NCBI RefSeq assembly: GCF_024813435.1
Contig: NZ_JANAEZ010000004.1
Location: 1-64,000 of the forward strand
DNA length: 64,000 bases
Reading direction: 5' to 3'
From: Cognataquiflexum gelatinilyticum
GTDB taxonomy: Bacteria > Bacteroidota > Bacteroidia > Cytophagales > Cyclobacteriaceae
Positions 23,898 through 32,916 of the stretch are shown here, piece after piece. The position numbers were made by a program, and so were the translations under genes. How positions within the stretch are numbered: the first letter of the stretch is position 1; each line of letters opens with the position of its first letter. The notes beneath the pieces were generated by a model that had not been told where the DNA came from, searched no databases, and saw only the letters and a program-made list of their open reading frames with translations.

Positions 23898-24325
23898 TTT
23901 TGTGATTTCTTTGACAGGTTAATAGAATCTACGTCCACTAAAAATCTCCCTCTTAACAATTTCCTTCCAATCAATATCGGAATCCTCATTTTTGACCTGT
24001 CTGTAAGGGTAAATTCGGCATCAAATTCCTCCCCAAACATAACGACTTTTGTATTCACTTTGTACCTGACTTCTGCCTGACCAAAGGAATTCTTTACTAC
24101 CTTTTCAGTAAAATCTTCAGTCCGAATCACTTTGCTTTTATATTTTTTGTGGTTTGGGGAAAGAACTTTGAAATATAGTACCGGAATAGAATTTTCGATT
24201 TTCTCCTCTGCGAATTCACAATGGATCGAGGAGGTATAGGCACCGGTGTCAATTTTGGCATTGACATTTTTCAAACCCCATATTGGGATGTAAATTTTTT
24301 CCCTTCTACCGATTGTCTTTTTCAT
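23894..24325 (-). CDS. RimB-like retropepsin-type protease (ATP-dependent zinc protease family, PF05618)
   Basis: A 143-residue single-domain protein. The aspartyl-protease-like motif KIDTGAYTSSIHCEF near residue 26 and the second half IPILIGRKLLRGRFLVDV near 117 are the marks of the PF05618 family, historically called ATP-dependent zinc proteases though they resemble retropepsins. In Pseudomonas the RimB member works with RimK in controlling S6 glutamylation. Here the gene overlaps rimK by 4 bp and is 2 bp from holB, which supports a functional pair. Confidence 0.85.
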   Translation of the reverse strand: MKKTIGRREKIYIPIWGLKNVNAKIDTGAYTSSIHCEFAEEKIENSIPVLYFKVLSPNHKKYKSKVIRTEDFTEKVVKNSFGQAEVRYKVNTKVVMFGEEFDAEFTLTDRSKMRIPILIGRKLLRGRFLVDVDSINLSKKSQK

Positions 24326-24327
24326 AG

Positions 24328-25476
24328 TCAGGCTGTTTGGGCAGGTCTCATGATCCTAGCTATCCGGAATGACAGATCAGCAAAAAGTATCCGGACATTG
24401 GCGTTTCTTTCTATATGGTAATGAGTCTCATTCAAAGCCTGATAGATCGCCATAAGCTTTTCCTCATCGAGGACATGTACACCGAGGTTATGTATAAATT
24501 CACGGTCAGATTCAATACTGCGCATCAATTCCCCCAATTGTGACTTGTCCAGCATCACTTCTCTCATCACATTGATCCCGCTGAGAAGGAGGGATTTTTG
24601 GGCTTCTTTGTCTTTGGAACTGAATATTTCAACAAATTCCAACATCTCGTTGACATTCACAGAATAGCAGGAACGGAACCAATCCCTGACCAACCGCGTA
24701 AATTCATCACCTACCTGATCCACCATCCTGTAAGCCTCCCGCATATTCCCATCTGCCAAAGGTGCTATCTGCATGGCTGTTTCCCTTGAAATCTTATGCT
24801 CCTGTATCAAGTGCTGCATCACTTCTTCATCAGTAAATGCCCTGATCATGATCTTTTGGGTTCGGGAAAGAATGGTCGTCAACAATTGCTCAGGATGGGA
24901 AGTCACGAGAATAAAAAGTGTCTTGGCAGGCGGTTCCTCCAATATTTTCAAAAGGGAATTTGCAGATTGGGCATTCAGATATTCCGAAGACCAGATCAGC
25001 ATGATCTTGTACCCGCCTTCAAATGATTTGAGCGAAATTGTTTTGATGATCTGCTTTGCAGCTGCTTTAGAAATGTTGAGCTGCTTTTTCTCAAAGTTAT
25101 TCTTGTAAATCCAGTCAGAAACATTCCCAAAAGGAGTCTCTATTGCAAAACCTCTGAATGAGGATGGGAAGTCGGTCTTTTTTCCTTTATTTTCCTCATC
25201 CTCGTCTTCCTTACTTTCCCCCACCAATGGAAACACGAAGTTCATATCCGGATGGACAAGCCGGGACATTTTTTGGCAGGAAGGGCAGGTCCCACAGGAA
25301 TCATTGTCACCGGGTTGTTGGCAAAGCGAATAGGTCGCCAATGCTATTGCCATCTTGAGATTTGCAGAACCCTCCGGCCCATGAAACAACAGGGCATGCG
25401 CCAAATGGTTATTTTTGACAGCTTGGACAATTTTCTCCTTTACTTCTTCCAATCCTGGAATAGATGAAAACAGCAT
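24328..25476 (-). CDS. holB: DNA polymerase III delta' subunit
   Basis: A 382-residue clamp-loader subunit. It has the AAA+ architecture with a degenerate Walker A (GPEGSANLK), as expected for non-hydrolysing delta', a zinc module (CGTCPSCQKM) and sensor-like LNAQSANSLLKILEEPP. The arginine-finger motif is LSRTQ rather than SRC. The N terminus (IPGLEEVKEKIVQAVKNNHLAHALLF) is typical. An acidic insert (EDEDEENKGKK) lies near residue 92. It is located between the GlmU-like gene (7-bp gap) and the RimB-like gene (2-bp gap). Confidence 0.92.
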   Translation of the reverse strand: MLFSSIPGLEEVKEKIVQAVKNNHLAHALLFHGPEGSANLKMAIALATYSLCQQPGDNDSCGTCPSCQKMSRLVHPDMNFVFPLVGESKEDEDEENKGKKTDFPSSFRGFAIETPFGNVSDWIYKNNFEKKQLNISKAAAKQIIKTISLKSFEGGYKIMLIWSSEYLNAQSANSLLKILEEPPAKTLFILVTSHPEQLLTTILSRTQKIMIRAFTDEEVMQHLIQEHKISRETAMQIAPLADGNMREAYRMVDQVGDEFTRLVRDWFRSCYSVNVNEMLEFVEIFSSKDKEAQKSLLLSGINVMREVMLDKSQLGELMRSIESDREFIHNLGVHVLDEEKLMAIYQALNETHYHIERNANVRILFADLSFRIARIMRPAQTA

Positions 25477-25483
25477 ATTTTTA

Positions 25484-26683
25484 TCAGGCTTCTTTGTCCC
25501 AAATACGGTAATGTCTTGTCAAATCGAAAACCTTTTGGATAATTTCTTTTTCGGTTTGGTTGTATTCCATTCCCCTTCTTTTCATTACCGCAATGGCCGT
25601 TTCTTCAAATTTTCTCACCTGAAAAGTGCTGAACCCGGAAGCGCCGCCCCAAGAAAATGATGGAATAAAATTTCTCGGAAAACCGTCGCCAAAAACATTG
25701 GCCCCGACACCGACGACCGTCCCGGTGTTAAACATCGTATTGATGCCTGCCTTGGCATGGTCTCCCATCATCAGGCCGCAAAATTGCAAGCCGGTATTGG
25801 TAAATCCGCCTTTGATATAATCCCAGATTTTGACTTCTGCGTAGTTGTTTTTTAGGTTGGAAGTGTTGGTGTCGGCACCGAGGTTACACCATTCGCCGAT
25901 CACGGCATTGCCGAGAAATCCCTCATGTCCTTTGTTGCTGTAGCCAAAAAGAACCGCATTTGAGATTTCTCCCCCAACTTTTGAAAAAGGCCCCACAGTC
26001 GTATCTCCCCTCATTTTGGCTCCCATATTCACCGTAGAACCTTCGCAAAGCGCAAATGGACCTCTGATCAGCGAACCTTCCTGCACTTCGGCGTTCTTCC
26101 CGATATAGATCGGCCCGCCTTCGGCATTGAGGACAGCGGCTTTGATTTTTGCTCCGGGTTCAATAAAAACCTGAGAAGCATTATATACTATGGTATGAGG
26201 ATCTTCCAAAGGTTCCGACCGTCTGCCTGCAGTGATCATCTCATAATCTTTTCTGATCTCAGCAGCATTGACCTGAAAAATATGCCATGATTTTTGGATG
26301 GCCGTGACCGTTCCTTCGTATTGGATTTTGGTCAAAGATTTTGCCTGATCTGGATGAAAGGAACCCGGTTTTTCTGAAAAGGCAGCAACCAAAAGGTTAT
26401 TGGACCAAAGTGACTCGGTGCTTTTCAGTTGGTGGATGGCTGACCAAAGCATCTGATCCGGGCAAACTGCTCCGTTGACCATCAAAGCAGCACCTTCTTT
26501 TTTGGGAAACTTTACAGAAAGGTAATCCTGCGTCAAAAACCCCGGTTGGTAGCCTGAGTATTTTTCCCATTTCTCCGAAATCTTCAAAATCCCCACCCGG
26601 ATATCCCCGATAGGCCTGGTAAAAGTAAATGGCAACAAAGAACCCCGGATGGCAGGGTCATCGAATAGAATCAGATTGTCCAT
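25484..26683 (-). CDS. GlmU-family putative sugar nucleotidyltransferase (Bacteroidota type)
   Basis: A 399-residue protein opening NLILFDDPAIRGSLLPFTFTRPI, the mark of the Bacteroidota GlmU-like family (TIGR03991). The N-terminal half resembles nucleotidyltransferases but lacks a clear GxGxRxxP signature loop. From about residue 165 a left-handed beta-helix is seen (FIEPGAKIKAAVL, IGKNAEVQEGSLIRG, GSTVNMGAKMRG), with AKAGINTMFNTGTVVGVGAN near the end as in acyl/acetyltransferases. It probably activates or acetylates an amino sugar for wall or envelope synthesis. First gene of the minus-strand block that runs to the NSS transporter. Confidence 0.8.
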   Translation of the reverse strand: MDNLILFDDPAIRGSLLPFTFTRPIGDIRVGILKISEKWEKYSGYQPGFLTQDYLSVKFPKKEGAALMVNGAVCPDQMLWSAIHQLKSTESLWSNNLLVAAFSEKPGSFHPDQAKSLTKIQYEGTVTAIQKSWHIFQVNAAEIRKDYEMITAGRRSEPLEDPHTIVYNASQVFIEPGAKIKAAVLNAEGGPIYIGKNAEVQEGSLIRGPFALCEGSTVNMGAKMRGDTTVGPFSKVGGEISNAVLFGYSNKGHEGFLGNAVIGEWCNLGADTNTSNLKNNYAEVKIWDYIKGGFTNTGLQFCGLMMGDHAKAGINTMFNTGTVVGVGANVFGDGFPRNFIPSFSWGGASGFSTFQVRKFEETAIAVMKRRGMEYNQTEKEIIQKVFDLTRHYRIWDKEA

Positions 26684-26687
26684 GGTA

Positions 26688-26728
26688 CAAAAATAAAAAA
26701 GTCTCCCGGAAAACCGATTCCGGGAGAC
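26688..26728 (-). terminator. rpmE2 terminator; its T tract also contains a -7 box
   Basis: Perfect 10-bp stem GTCTCCCGGA / TCCGGGAGAC (26701-26710, 26719-26728) followed on the minus strand by a T-rich run. Within that run TATTTTTG (26688-26695) matches TAnnTTTG and lies 4 bp before the ATG of the GlmU-like gene, so the same bases may end one transcript and start the next. Confidence 0.8.
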
Positions 26729-26754
26729 CTTTACCTGCTAGCAGGCTGGTAAAA

Positions 26755-27000
26755 TTATTTCTTTGCGTATCTCTTGTTGAACTTGTCAACACGACCTGCT
26801 GTATCCAACATCATCTTCTTACCTGTGTAAAAAGGGTGTGAGTTAGAGCTTACTTCGACTTTATATACCGGATAAGTGTTACCATCTTCCCATACGATCG
26901 TCTCAGAAGTCTGGATGGTGGATTTGGTGATGAACTTATATTCGCTTGAAGTATCGTAAAATACGACATCTCTGTAATTAGGATGAATGTCTTTTTTCAT
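26755..27000 (-). CDS. rpmE2: 50S ribosomal protein L31, type B
   Basis: An 81-residue ribosomal protein: MKKDIHPNYRDVVFYDTSS at the start, VEVSSNSHPFYTGKK in the middle and a basic tail FNKRYAKK. It has no cysteine at all, so it is the zinc-free (type B, YkgM-like) form. Bacteria with both forms use this one under zinc shortage, but Bacteroidota often have it as the only L31. It has its own promoter and terminator. Confidence 0.96.
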   Translation of the reverse strand: MKKDIHPNYRDVVFYDTSSEYKFITKSTIQTSETIVWEDGNTYPVYKVEVSSNSHPFYTGKKMMLDTAGRVDKFNKRYAKK

Positions 27001-27043
27001 TGTATTGCTATTTATCTTTTTATCGCTTTTCCGAAATGAGGCA

Positions 27044-27075
27044 CAAAGTTATTTCTTTTTTGAAATGTATCCAAA
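27044..27075 (-). promoter_or_regulatory. Promoter of rpmE2
   Basis: Minus-strand TTTG (27072-27075), a 20-bp spacer, and TAACTTTG (27044-27051), a perfect -7 box. This is the best Bacteroidota-type promoter in the window. It leaves a leader of about 40 nt. Confidence 0.75.
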
Positions 27076-27118
27076 TCTTGTTTGGTAATAATTTGACGGG
27101 TGAAGGAATTAAGTATCT

Positions 27119-27650
27119 CGCAAAGGCGCAAGGGCGCAAAGAGTATGGGGAATTTGGTTGTAATTGTTGTAGTTGTTGTAATGGTTAGGTGTTAGGTTGT
27201 CAAGTTATCTGGTTGTCAAGTTTTCGGATTCCGTCACCCTGAGGTACGAAGGGTCTCTTGTCTCTCGGTCCTTGGCTTTGAATTTTGGGTTTGTTGAAGA
27301 AAAAAATATCACGCAAAGACGCAGGGACGCAAAGAAGGTGAAAGAGATTTTTAGGGATTTTGGTTAAAATCGTTGTAGTTGTTGTAATGGTTGGGTTGTC
27401 AGGTTATCAAGTTATCTGGTTGTCAAGTTTTCGGATTCCGTCACCCTGAGGTACGAAGGGTCTCTTGTCTCTCTATATTTGGGTTTGAATTTTGGGTTTG
27501 TTGAAGAAAAAGAATCACGCAAAGACGCAGGGACGCAAAGGGTTTGGGGATTTTGGTTATAATCGTTGTAGTTGTTGTAATGGTTGGGTTGTCAGGTTGT
27601 CAAGTTATCTGGTTGTCAAGTTTTCGGATTCCGTCACCCTGAGGTATCAA
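27119..27650. repeat. Three tandem ~200-bp repeat units in the rpmE2 intergenic gap
   Basis: Each unit contains, in order, a CGCAAAG-type triplet (CGCAAAGACGCAGGGACGCAAAG or a variant; 27119, 27312, 27517), a GTTGTAGTTGTTGTAATGGTT stretch, GTCAAGTTATCTGGTTGTCAAG (the GGTTGTCAAG part at 27211, 27418, 27611) and TCACCCTGAGGTACGAAGGG. Periods are 207 and 193 bp. The third copy breaks off after CCCTGAGGTA. No reading frame is conserved across the units. The CGCAAAG and CACCCTGAG parts look like dispersed chromosomal repeats. Confidence 0.85.
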
Positions 27651-27659
27651 CATTTTGTA

Positions 27660-27871
27660 AATGTTTAGAAAAGGAATGACGGTTGTTGTTGCGTCATCTT
27701 GAATCCGAGGTACAGCCTGTCCCGTTTTTTTCGGGAAGGATGAAAGATCTCACTCTATATCAGTAATATAAAGACTCTTCGCTTCTCTAAGAGTGACGAC
27801 CTAAATGATCACATAAATGGTAGGAACGAAAGCTTCTCGTCTCTCGCTTCTCGCCTCTCGCCTCTTTCCTC
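27660..27871. repeat. Further dispersed-repeat remnants
   Basis: Contains TCATCTTGAATCCGAGGTAC, a small CCCG-T6-CGGG hairpin near 27721, AGACTCTTCGCTTCTCTAAGAGTGACG near 27771, and a TCTCGCYTCTCGC tract from 27835 to the stop of the next gene. These are typical intergenic repeat fragments; I see no gene here. Confidence 0.6.
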
Positions 27872-28837
27872 TCATTTCCCCCGTCCCTCCAAAGGAATCC
27901 CAAACGAAATGAAATTGGTTATTGGCGGGTTGGAGAAGGTATTTCTGCTTAACGGAACTGCTGCTGCTCCAAAATTATACCTGTCCAAGGCTGACCTGGT
28001 GTGGTTTCTAGCACTCCTTTTGACTTGACCGGAGACAATGCTCAGTCCGAGGCTGGTAAAAACCAATGGCAGCAGGATATCATTAGGGGTGGAAGATTGA
28101 AACTGTGGAGAAATGAAATACCATGTAAACACCAACTGAAGGCCTAATCTTGTCAAATCCAAAGCATTGGCGAAGGTCTGTTTTCGGATTGCTTTTTCGT
28201 AGTCCGCATACATGTCGGGCCTGTTTTCCATCAGGGTTCTGATTTGCGCTTTATTCAGCATATTTGGACCGTCATAGATGTTGATTTTTTGGCCGATCAG
28301 GTTTCCTTCAATTTTCATTTTCAGGTAATGCGATCCTAACCTGTCCTTATCTATCACATAATTGTAAGATTCTAGAATATTGGACAGGTGCATTTTGGCA
28401 TTGCGCTCCATGCCTCCACCAACACTTTCCAAAACCTCCCCACCAAGTGTCACCAAGAAGAAAGTGGTATAATTTTCTTGACTCAATTCAGTGGTAAATA
28501 AGTAAGCCATTGTACCCAAACTAACAGCTCGTCCTGCAAAATAAAGTGCAGAACCGATTCGTAATTTGGAAATGTTTGCAGTAAAATCCTGTGCATCCCC
28601 GGGCAGGATTTCGAGGTAAGCACGGACTTCCTGAGGCTTGGCTTTTTGGCCATTGATAAAGTAAACCGGTTGGTTTAAGAAATTTTCCCTGAAGGTGATA
28701 AAAGGATAATCAGCGTATTTGTTTTCCTGATAAAAGGGCGAACGCTTATCTTGAGCTTGGGCGGAATGGATGGAAAGAAAACAAATACACAACAAATTTA
28801 CGGCTAATGAAAAATTAAAAACTCGGGGCCTTTTCAT
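27872..28837 (-). CDS. Exported protein of unknown function with hydrophobic segments
   Basis: A 321-residue protein with a Sec signal (cleavage after AQAQ). The mature chain has a region ending in YFINGQKAKPQEVRAYLE, then hydrophobic segments near residues 95-112, 122-140, 235-250 and 256-275, with short amphipathic stretches between. I do not recognise the family. It is probably an envelope protein. It is transcribed away from the Wzi-like gene across a 322-bp gap, and its stop lies in the low-complexity TCTCGC repeat, so the last residues could have been altered by the repeat. Confidence 0.6.
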   Translation of the reverse strand: MKRPRVFNFSLAVNLLCICFLSIHSAQAQDKRSPFYQENKYADYPFITFRENFLNQPVYFINGQKAKPQEVRAYLEILPGDAQDFTANISKLRIGSALYFAGRAVSLGTMAYLFTTELSQENYTTFFLVTLGGEVLESVGGGMERNAKMHLSNILESYNYVIDKDRLGSHYLKMKIEGNLIGQKINIYDGPNMLNKAQIRTLMENRPDMYADYEKAIRKQTFANALDLTRLGLQLVFTWYFISPQFQSSTPNDILLPLVFTSLGLSIVSGQVKRSARNHTRSALDRYNFGAAAVPLSRNTFSNPPITNFISFGIPLEGRGK

Positions 28838-29159
28838 AAATAGACTGGTTTATGGTATAAAGTCTTTCCCATCTAAATGAAATAGAACTTTTCTTTAGAG
28901 CTAAAGATACTTTAGGATTATTAAAACTCAAACTATATCCGTAGCCATTATTCAAAAGGATGTTATGGGCCTGAAATATCACCAGTCCCATTTCAAAAAA
29001 GAGTATAACAAATCAGTTGATAATCCGAGAATAATTTTTTAACCCCCATAAAAAGTTTTCTTTCTGAGAAAGAAAGACATCCCATCCTTTGAAAACCTGA
29101 TCCTCTCCTTCCATTTTCCGCCGTTTTTTTTAGCTTTACACCATTATAGCATCACCCCT
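28838..29159. other. Divergent intergenic region, no gene seen
   Basis: 322 bp between two divergent envelope-protein genes, A/T rich. A TAGCTTTA close to the TAnnTTTG consensus lies about 30 bp before the plus-strand gene. No RNA gene or convincing operator is recognised. Confidence 0.4.
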
Positions 29160-30854
29160 ATGAAAAAAATATTCCTTTTGACTTTTTGTCTTGCTGCTTT
29201 TTTTACCCTTGATGTTTTTGGCCAAGGTGCCTATGTTCCTTTCAACCGGGATTATTACCATATGCTGGAGCGGTACGAAATCCTGGACGGCAAAAACAAC
29301 CCGAGTTTTCATACAGGCTTCAAACCTTACAGGAGAGACCATGTTGCGGCTTTTCTGGATTCACTTTCTGAGGCTGATATTTCCCGCTCCAAAGCTGACA
29401 AGTTCAACTTCAACTACCTGAGCAACGACAATTGGGAATTCATCAGCGGAGAAACTGAAGCCTCCAAAAAACCATTTCTGAAGCACCTTTACACCAAACC
29501 TGCCGACTTTTACCATTACCGTGATTCGGTGGTAGACATCCACATCAATCCGGTTTTATACCTTGCTGCAGGATTTGAGCCCGGGATAGATGAGATGCGC
29601 TTCCGCAATTCCCGGGGAATCGAAATCAGGGGAAGCATAGACAGAAAGGTCGCTTTCTATACTTTTATGACTTCCACACAGACTATTTTTCCTTCTTGGG
29701 TCAAGAACTTTGCCGAACACAGCGGTGCAATACCGGGAGAAGGATTTTGGAAAAGGTACAATGAAACCGGCTATGGCTTCTTTTCGGCACGGGCACATTT
29801 GAGTTTCAATGTCACGAGGCACATCGAAGCCCAATTTGGTCAGGACCGGAACTTTACAGGAGAAGGTTACCGTTCTATGATCCTTTCGGATTTTTCCAAC
29901 CCCTACCTGTTTTTCAAGCTGAATACTAAAATCTGGCGATTTCAGTTGACCAACCTTTGGGCACAGCAGACTGCGGACATCTTTTTTGACAATCAGGGCC
30001 GGCCAACAGACAAAATCCGCTATCCCAAAAAATGGTTTGCCATGCACCGACTTGGTGTCAATCTGGGGAAAAAGCTCAACATCGGTATATTTGAATCCAT
30101 CATGTCTGACCAATTTGACTGGAACTACCTCAATCCAATTATCTTTTACCGGTGGGTAGAGCATCAGGGCGGTTCACCTGACAAGCTGATGCTTGGCACG
30201 GATCTCAAATGGAACATGACCCGTGGCATGCAGCTTTACGGACAGTTTGCCTTGAATGAATTTGTCTTTACCGAATTTTTTGAATTGGAGGGTGAAAATT
30301 CTTCCCGAAACAAACATGGGATACAGGTGGGTTATAAATACATCGATGTGCTAAAAATCCCAAATCTCGACCTGCAACTTGAATACAATCAGGCAAGACC
30401 TTATACCTATCAGGAAAAAAGGCCTTACCAGTCCTTTTCCAACTACAGGACACCACTCACTCACCCACTTGGTGCCAACTTCAAGGAGGCCATTGGCATC
30501 ATCAGGTATCAGCCCGAGTTTCTGCCGCGTCTCTTTGCCACATTTACTGGCCTGTACCAATTCTATGGCGATGATCCTTCACCGGAAGTGAACTTTGGCA
30601 AAGATGTGCTGAAAAACCGCACCGTAACCAATACAGGAAAAGGCCTCTATGGTCACTATATCGGTCAGGGCGTTGAAAATACTGTGATCATGGGCAACCT
30701 GAACCTGAGCTATATGGTCAAGCAAAATGTATTTTTGGACCTGAGTCATAGCTACAGAAAGCGAACCGCCGAAGACCTTTCCAGCCCGGAGTCAACCAAT
30801 TTTACCCAGTTTTCGATCAGGGTGAATATGGTGAGGAATGATTTTAATTTTTAG
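29160..30854 (+). CDS. Capsule assembly Wzi / gliding protein RemB-like outer-membrane protein
   Basis: A 564-residue protein with a signal peptide (MKKIFLLTFCLAAFFTLDVFGQ). The mature chain resembles the Bacteroidota Wzi-like outer-membrane proteins: an N-terminal region with FNRDYYHMLERYEI, then beta-rich sequence, with the characteristic block NYLNPIIFYRWVEHQGGSPDKLMLGTD near residues 323-348 and a C-terminal barrel strand FSIRVNMVRNDFNF. Relatives anchor capsule polysaccharide or take part in gliding (RemB). No capsule cluster is adjacent, so the exact role is open. Confidence 0.65.
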   Translation: MKKIFLLTFCLAAFFTLDVFGQGAYVPFNRDYYHMLERYEILDGKNNPSFHTGFKPYRRDHVAAFLDSLSEADISRSKADKFNFNYLSNDNWEFISGETEASKKPFLKHLYTKPADFYHYRDSVVDIHINPVLYLAAGFEPGIDEMRFRNSRGIEIRGSIDRKVAFYTFMTSTQTIFPSWVKNFAEHSGAIPGEGFWKRYNETGYGFFSARAHLSFNVTRHIEAQFGQDRNFTGEGYRSMILSDFSNPYLFFKLNTKIWRFQLTNLWAQQTADIFFDNQGRPTDKIRYPKKWFAMHRLGVNLGKKLNIGIFESIMSDQFDWNYLNPIIFYRWVEHQGGSPDKLMLGTDLKWNMTRGMQLYGQFALNEFVFTEFFELEGENSSRNKHGIQVGYKYIDVLKIPNLDLQLEYNQARPYTYQEKRPYQSFSNYRTPLTHPLGANFKEAIGIIRYQPEFLPRLFATFTGLYQFYGDDPSPEVNFGKDVLKNRTVTNTGKGLYGHYIGQGVENTVIMGNLNLSYMVKQNVFLDLSHSYRKRTAEDLSSPESTNFTQFSIRVNMVRNDFNF

Positions 30855-30856
30855 GA

Positions 30857-30965
30857 TTGGTTATTGAGTTAATGGTTATTTGGTTATTTGGTTAATGGTT
30901 ATTTGGTTAATGGTTATTTGGTTAATGGTTAATGGTTAATGGTTAACGGTTATTTGGTTATTGGG
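30857..30965. repeat. GGTTATTTGGTTAATGGTTA low-complexity repeat
   Basis: A run of GGTTATTT and GGTTAAT units starting three bases after the Wzi-like stop codon. Same family as 3974-4018. Confidence 0.85.
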
Positions 30966-31051
30966 GTGAAATTGGATTTTCAGGAATTCAACAGAAAACA
31001 AAAACCTATTTTTATTCCGTAACTTGCGCCCCTAATCCGTAAAAGCATTTC

Positions 31052-32884
31052 ATGAATACTTACCTCCGTATTTTGTCTTATGCCCGGCCTTACCGCAGGT
31101 ATTTTCCGATATACGTCCTATATACACTCTTGGCCATCATTTTTGGCCTGATGAATTTCACTTTGCTGAAGCCTTTGTTTGATGTCATCTTCGAGCAGGC
31201 ACCGCAGGCGGACATAAGCAAATACCTCAGCAAGCCTGATTTTTCGTTCTCTATTGACTATTTTCTGACCCTTTTCAATTACTATTTCCATCAGATCTCA
31301 GAGGCTTATGGCAAGTTTGGGACTTTGGTCTATGTCTGTATCATCATCGTTATTTCTGTTTTTCTTGCCAACCTTTTCACTTACCTCTCCGGAGTAGTTT
31401 TGGCAAAGGTCCGAGCAGAAGTCATCAAGAAAATGAGGATGTCGATTTTTGAGCAGGTGTCAAGGATGCACATCGGGTACTTTTCCAATGAGAGAAAAGG
31501 CGACCTGATGTCCAAGATGACCAACGACATCCAAGAGGTGGAAAACAGCATTGTCCAATCTCTCAGGGTCGTCTTCAAAGAACCGGTAACCATTATCCTG
31601 TACTTTGCAGTGTTGTTTTTCATGTCAGTTAAACTGACTTTGTTTACGATATTGGTGATTCCGATTTCCGGGGCAATTATCGGCGGGATTACACGAAGAC
31701 TGAAAAAAAAGGCAGTCGAAAGCCAGGAATCACTTGGAAGGATTGTCAATATATTGGATGAAACCATAGGTGGCATGCGCGTCATCAAAGCATTTGGTGC
31801 ACAGAAATACATCAGAAGCAAGTTTGATGGGGAGACTGATTATTACTCCGATGTGAATATTTCAATGGCCAAGAAAAACGAATTGGCTTCGCCGATTTCC
31901 CAGTTTCTCGGTGTATCAGTAGTAGCTGGAATCCTGGTATATGGAGGAAGCTTAGTCCTGAATAATAGCTCTGACCTTAGCGCCTCTGATTTCATCACCT
32001 ACATCATCATCTTTACGCAGGTACTTAATCCTGCCAAGGAAATCTCCCGGGCGGCAAGCAGCATACAAAGGGGTTTGGCCTCTGCCGACAGGATCTTCAA
32101 AGTAGTCGATACGCCTAGCGAAATCAAGAATTCAGAGAATCCCATTATTGTCGACACCTTTACCGATGCTGTACAATTTCACCATGTTTCTTTCAGCTAT
32201 GAAAAGGAAAAGGTGTTGGATAATATTTCTTTTACTCTCCAAAAAGGAAAGACCATTGCTTTGGTAGGTCCTTCCGGTGGAGGAAAATCAACGATTGCAG
32301 ATTTGGTTCCAAGATTCTATGACCCGACAGAGGGGAAAGTCACTTTGGATGGGGTGGATTTGAAAGCCATAGAAATCAATTCTCTGATCAAACAGATGGG
32401 AATCGTGACGCAGGAATCGATACTGTTCAACGATTCTGTATTCAACAATATCGCCTTTGGGCTTGAAGGAATATCCGAGGAGAAAGTCATCGAAGCTGCC
32501 AAGATTGCCAATGCCCATGAATTTATCGTCGAATTGGAAAACGGTTACCAGACTTCTATCGGAGAGCGTGGTTCAAAGCTTTCAGGTGGTCAGAGGCAGC
32601 GACTCAGCATTGCGCGTGCGGTATTGAAAAACCCTCCGATCCTGATATTGGATGAGGCGACTTCGGCTTTGGATTCGCAGTCAGAGAAACTGGTACAGGA
32701 AGCCCTAACCAATCTGATGGCCAACCGTACAACATTGGTAATCGCCCACAGACTCAGTACCATCCAACATGCAGATGAAATCCTTGTGATCAAAAAAGGG
32801 CAGATCGTGCAGCGTGGAACCCATCAAGAACTCATTTTGGAAGAAGGATTATATAAGAAACTTTCTACAATGCAGTCAGTTTAA
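31052..32884 (+). CDS. MsbA-type ABC exporter (fused permease and ATPase)
   Basis: A 610-residue half-transporter. Six transmembrane helices in the first ~330 residues (type IV ABC exporter domain) precede a nucleotide-binding domain with Walker A GPSGGGKST, Q-loop VTQESILFND, signature LSGGQRQRLSIARA, Walker B ILILDEATSALD and H-loop AHRLST. All are intact, so it should be an active homodimer. The family exports lipids (MsbA), peptides or drugs; the substrate cannot be told. A small membrane/coiled-coil gene follows 32 bp downstream. Confidence 0.9.
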   Translation: MNTYLRILSYARPYRRYFPIYVLYTLLAIIFGLMNFTLLKPLFDVIFEQAPQADISKYLSKPDFSFSIDYFLTLFNYYFHQISEAYGKFGTLVYVCIIIVISVFLANLFTYLSGVVLAKVRAEVIKKMRMSIFEQVSRMHIGYFSNERKGDLMSKMTNDIQEVENSIVQSLRVVFKEPVTIILYFAVLFFMSVKLTLFTILVIPISGAIIGGITRRLKKKAVESQESLGRIVNILDETIGGMRVIKAFGAQKYIRSKFDGETDYYSDVNISMAKKNELASPISQFLGVSVVAGILVYGGSLVLNNSSDLSASDFITYIIIFTQVLNPAKEISRAASSIQRGLASADRIFKVVDTPSEIKNSENPIIVDTFTDAVQFHHVSFSYEKEKVLDNISFTLQKGKTIALVGPSGGGKSTIADLVPRFYDPTEGKVTLDGVDLKAIEINSLIKQMGIVTQESILFNDSVFNNIAFGLEGISEEKVIEAAKIANAHEFIVELENGYQTSIGERGSKLSGGQRQRLSIARAVLKNPPILILDEATSALDSQSEKLVQEALTNLMANRTTLVIAHRLSTIQHADEILVIKKGQIVQRGTHQELILEEGLYKKLSTMQSV

Positions 32885-32916
32885 TAAATTTGGAATAACT
32901 TAAATTCAGCAATCAT

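Noticed and set aside
27119..27650. CRISPR-like array
   Set aside because: Repeat units are about 200 bp with internal structure and near-identical rather than unique intervening sequence; no cas genes.
29556..30164. 202-codon minus-strand open frame within the Wzi-like gene
   Set aside because: Antisense shadow of a well-supported outer-membrane protein gene; no signal or domain.
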